Shown: positions 33,581-34,457 of the stretch, in pieces
Numbering within the stretch: the first letter of the stretch is position 1
Layout: every line of letters starts with the position of its first letter
Origin: an uncultured Gemmiger sp.
GTDB taxonomy: Bacteria; Bacillota; Clostridia; Oscillospirales; Ruminococcaceae
Assembly: GCA_944388245.1 (NCBI GenBank)
Contig: CALXIA010000023.1
Span: 1-34,457, forward strand
DNA: 34,457 nt
Direction: 5' to 3'
Program-made: the position numbers and the translations under genes
The notes under the pieces: generated by a model
Told to the model about the DNA's origin: nothing
The model's input: the letters and a program-made list of their open reading frames with translations, nothing else
Database searches by the model: none

Positions 33581-33619
33581 AGGGGACGTTCGAATTGCAT
33601 TGACAGGTCGAGGTGCGCC

Positions 33620-34457
33620 ATGGAGTTTTCCCAATTCAAATCCCACTATGCCCTGCAACTGGACCCTCAGCAGGAGGCGGCGGTACAGGCGGTGGAGGGC
33701 CCGGTGCTGCTGCTGGCGGTGCCCGGCAGCGGCAAGACCACCGTCTTGGTGGCCCGGCTGGGCTATCTCGTGCACGGGCGTGGCGTGCCCGCCGGGGAAA
33801 TCCTGACCATGACCTACACGGTGGCGGCCGCGGCGGATATGCGGCGGCGGTACGCGGCCCTCTTCGGGGAAGAGGAGGCCGCCCGGCTGGCCTTCCGCAC
33901 CATCAACGGGGTGTGCAACCGGATCATCCGCCTGTATGAGCAGGAGTATGACCGCACGGCCTTCTCCCTGCTGGAGGAGGGCCGCAAAAACGCTCTGCTG
34001 GCCGAGCTGCTCCGGGCCCAAAAGGGCGAGTTTGCCGGTGAGAGCACCGTCAAGGGGCTGGCCACCGCCATTACCTACGCCAAAAATCAGATGCTCACCG
34101 ACGAAGAATTGGGTGAGATAGAGGTGGAGGGCTGCGACTTTGCGCCGCTCTACCGGGTCTACTGCCGCGCCATGCGGGAGCGGCGGCTCATGGACTACGA
34201 TGATCAAATGGTCTATGCGCTGCAGATTCTGCGCCGCTGCCCCGACCTGCTGGCCCGGCTGCGGAGCCGCTGGCGCTGGTTCTGTGTGGACGAGGCCCAG
34301 GATACATCCAAGATCCAGCACGCGATCCTGCGGATGCTGGCCGGGGAAAACGGCAACCTGTTCCTGGTGGGGGACGAGGACCAGAGCATCTACGGATTCC
34401 GGGCCGCCTGCCCGGGGGCGCTCACCCATTTTGAGGAACACTATCCCGCCGCCCGCG
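33620..34457 (+). CDS. UvrD/Rep-type superfamily 1 DNA helicase (3' cut by window edge)
   Basis: The frame from ATG 33620, with GAGGTG 5 bases upstream, stays open to the window end; 279 residues are visible. It starts MEFSQFKSHYALQLDPQQEAAV (Q-motif Gln), then Walker A VPGSGKTT (about 35-42), TMTYTVAAAADMRRR (motif Ia region), FRTINGVCNRII, Walker B CVDEAQDTS (about 222-230) and LVGDEDQSIYGFR (motif III). This is the N-terminal half of a 3'-5' DNA helicase of the UvrD/PcrA/Rep family, used in repair or replication restart. The normal TFTNKAA block reads TYTVAAA and the His of FHS is Asn, so it is a divergent member, not clearly PcrA itself. Confidence 0.92.
   Translation, partial: MEFSQFKSHYALQLDPQQEAAVQAVEGPVLLLAVPGSGKTTVLVARLGYLVHGRGVPAGEILTMTYTVAAAADMRRRYAALFGEEEAARLAFRTINGVCNRIIRLYEQEYDRTAFSLLEEGRKNALLAELLRAQKGEFAGESTVKGLATAITYAKNQMLTDEELGEIEVEGCDFAPLYRVYCRAMRERRLMDYDDQMVYALQILRRCPDLLARLRSRWRWFCVDEAQDTSKIQHAILRMLAGENGNLFLVGDEDQSIYGFRAACPGALTHFEEHYPAAR

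Overview
The window looks like chromosome of a GC-rich anaerobic Firmicute, most likely a gut Oscillospiraceae/Ruminococcaceae relative (Faecalibacterium, Gemmiger or Subdoligranulum-like). This placement is an inference. It rests on strong AGGAGG ribosome sites, TTGACA/TATAAT promoters with 17-bp spacers, tRNA genes with encoded CCA, ArgR boxes of the Bacillus/Clostridium type, and the protein families present. No ribosomal RNA gene is in the window to settle it. GC-rich third codon positions give long open antisense frames opposite most real genes; these are shadows.

Left edge (1-2150): the C-terminal part of a large serine recombinase that seems to end early, then a clearly AT-rich gene for a 450-residue AAA/ABC-type ATPase whose C-terminus carries an RNxxxH (HEPN-like) motif. 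This looks like acquired DNA, possibly a one-gene defence or toxin module. It ends at a bidirectional terminator next to a Phe-Gly-Leu tRNA cluster. From 2600 to 7030 come asparagine synthetase asnB, a DUF1349 protein, tRNA-Gln and tRNA-Pro with a terminator-like hairpin between them, a small unknown protein, and a YdbC/PC4-like protein coupled to an HD-domain hydrolase.

The core (7250-24540) is arginine and carbamoyl-phosphate biosynthesis. argGH runs rightward from a promoter with an ARG box in its spacer. argC-argJ-argB-argD-argF-carA-carB runs leftward from a promoter with an ARG box over its -35. Together they encode the route from glutamate to arginine through the acetyl-recycling ArgJ, plus supply of carbamoyl phosphate. 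The last gene is unusual: carB continues in frame into a complete diaminopimelate epimerase-like domain in which the first of the two catalytic cysteines is Ala. Between the two arg units lies a leftward operon of a heterodimeric ABC exporter and a MarR regulator, with a palindromic candidate operator at its promoter.

Right part (24700-34457): tRNA-Asp and tRNA-Thr, about 350 bp without a convincing gene, a dCache-type chemotaxis receptor with a long leader, a MerR regulator, an SDR dehydrogenase plus OFA-type MFS transporter behind a 19-bp-spaced promoter holding a perfect dyad (the signature of MerR control), a TetR regulator, a pair of poorly known proteins (the second with a DUF1266-like region), and the start of a UvrD/Rep-type helicase that runs off the window.
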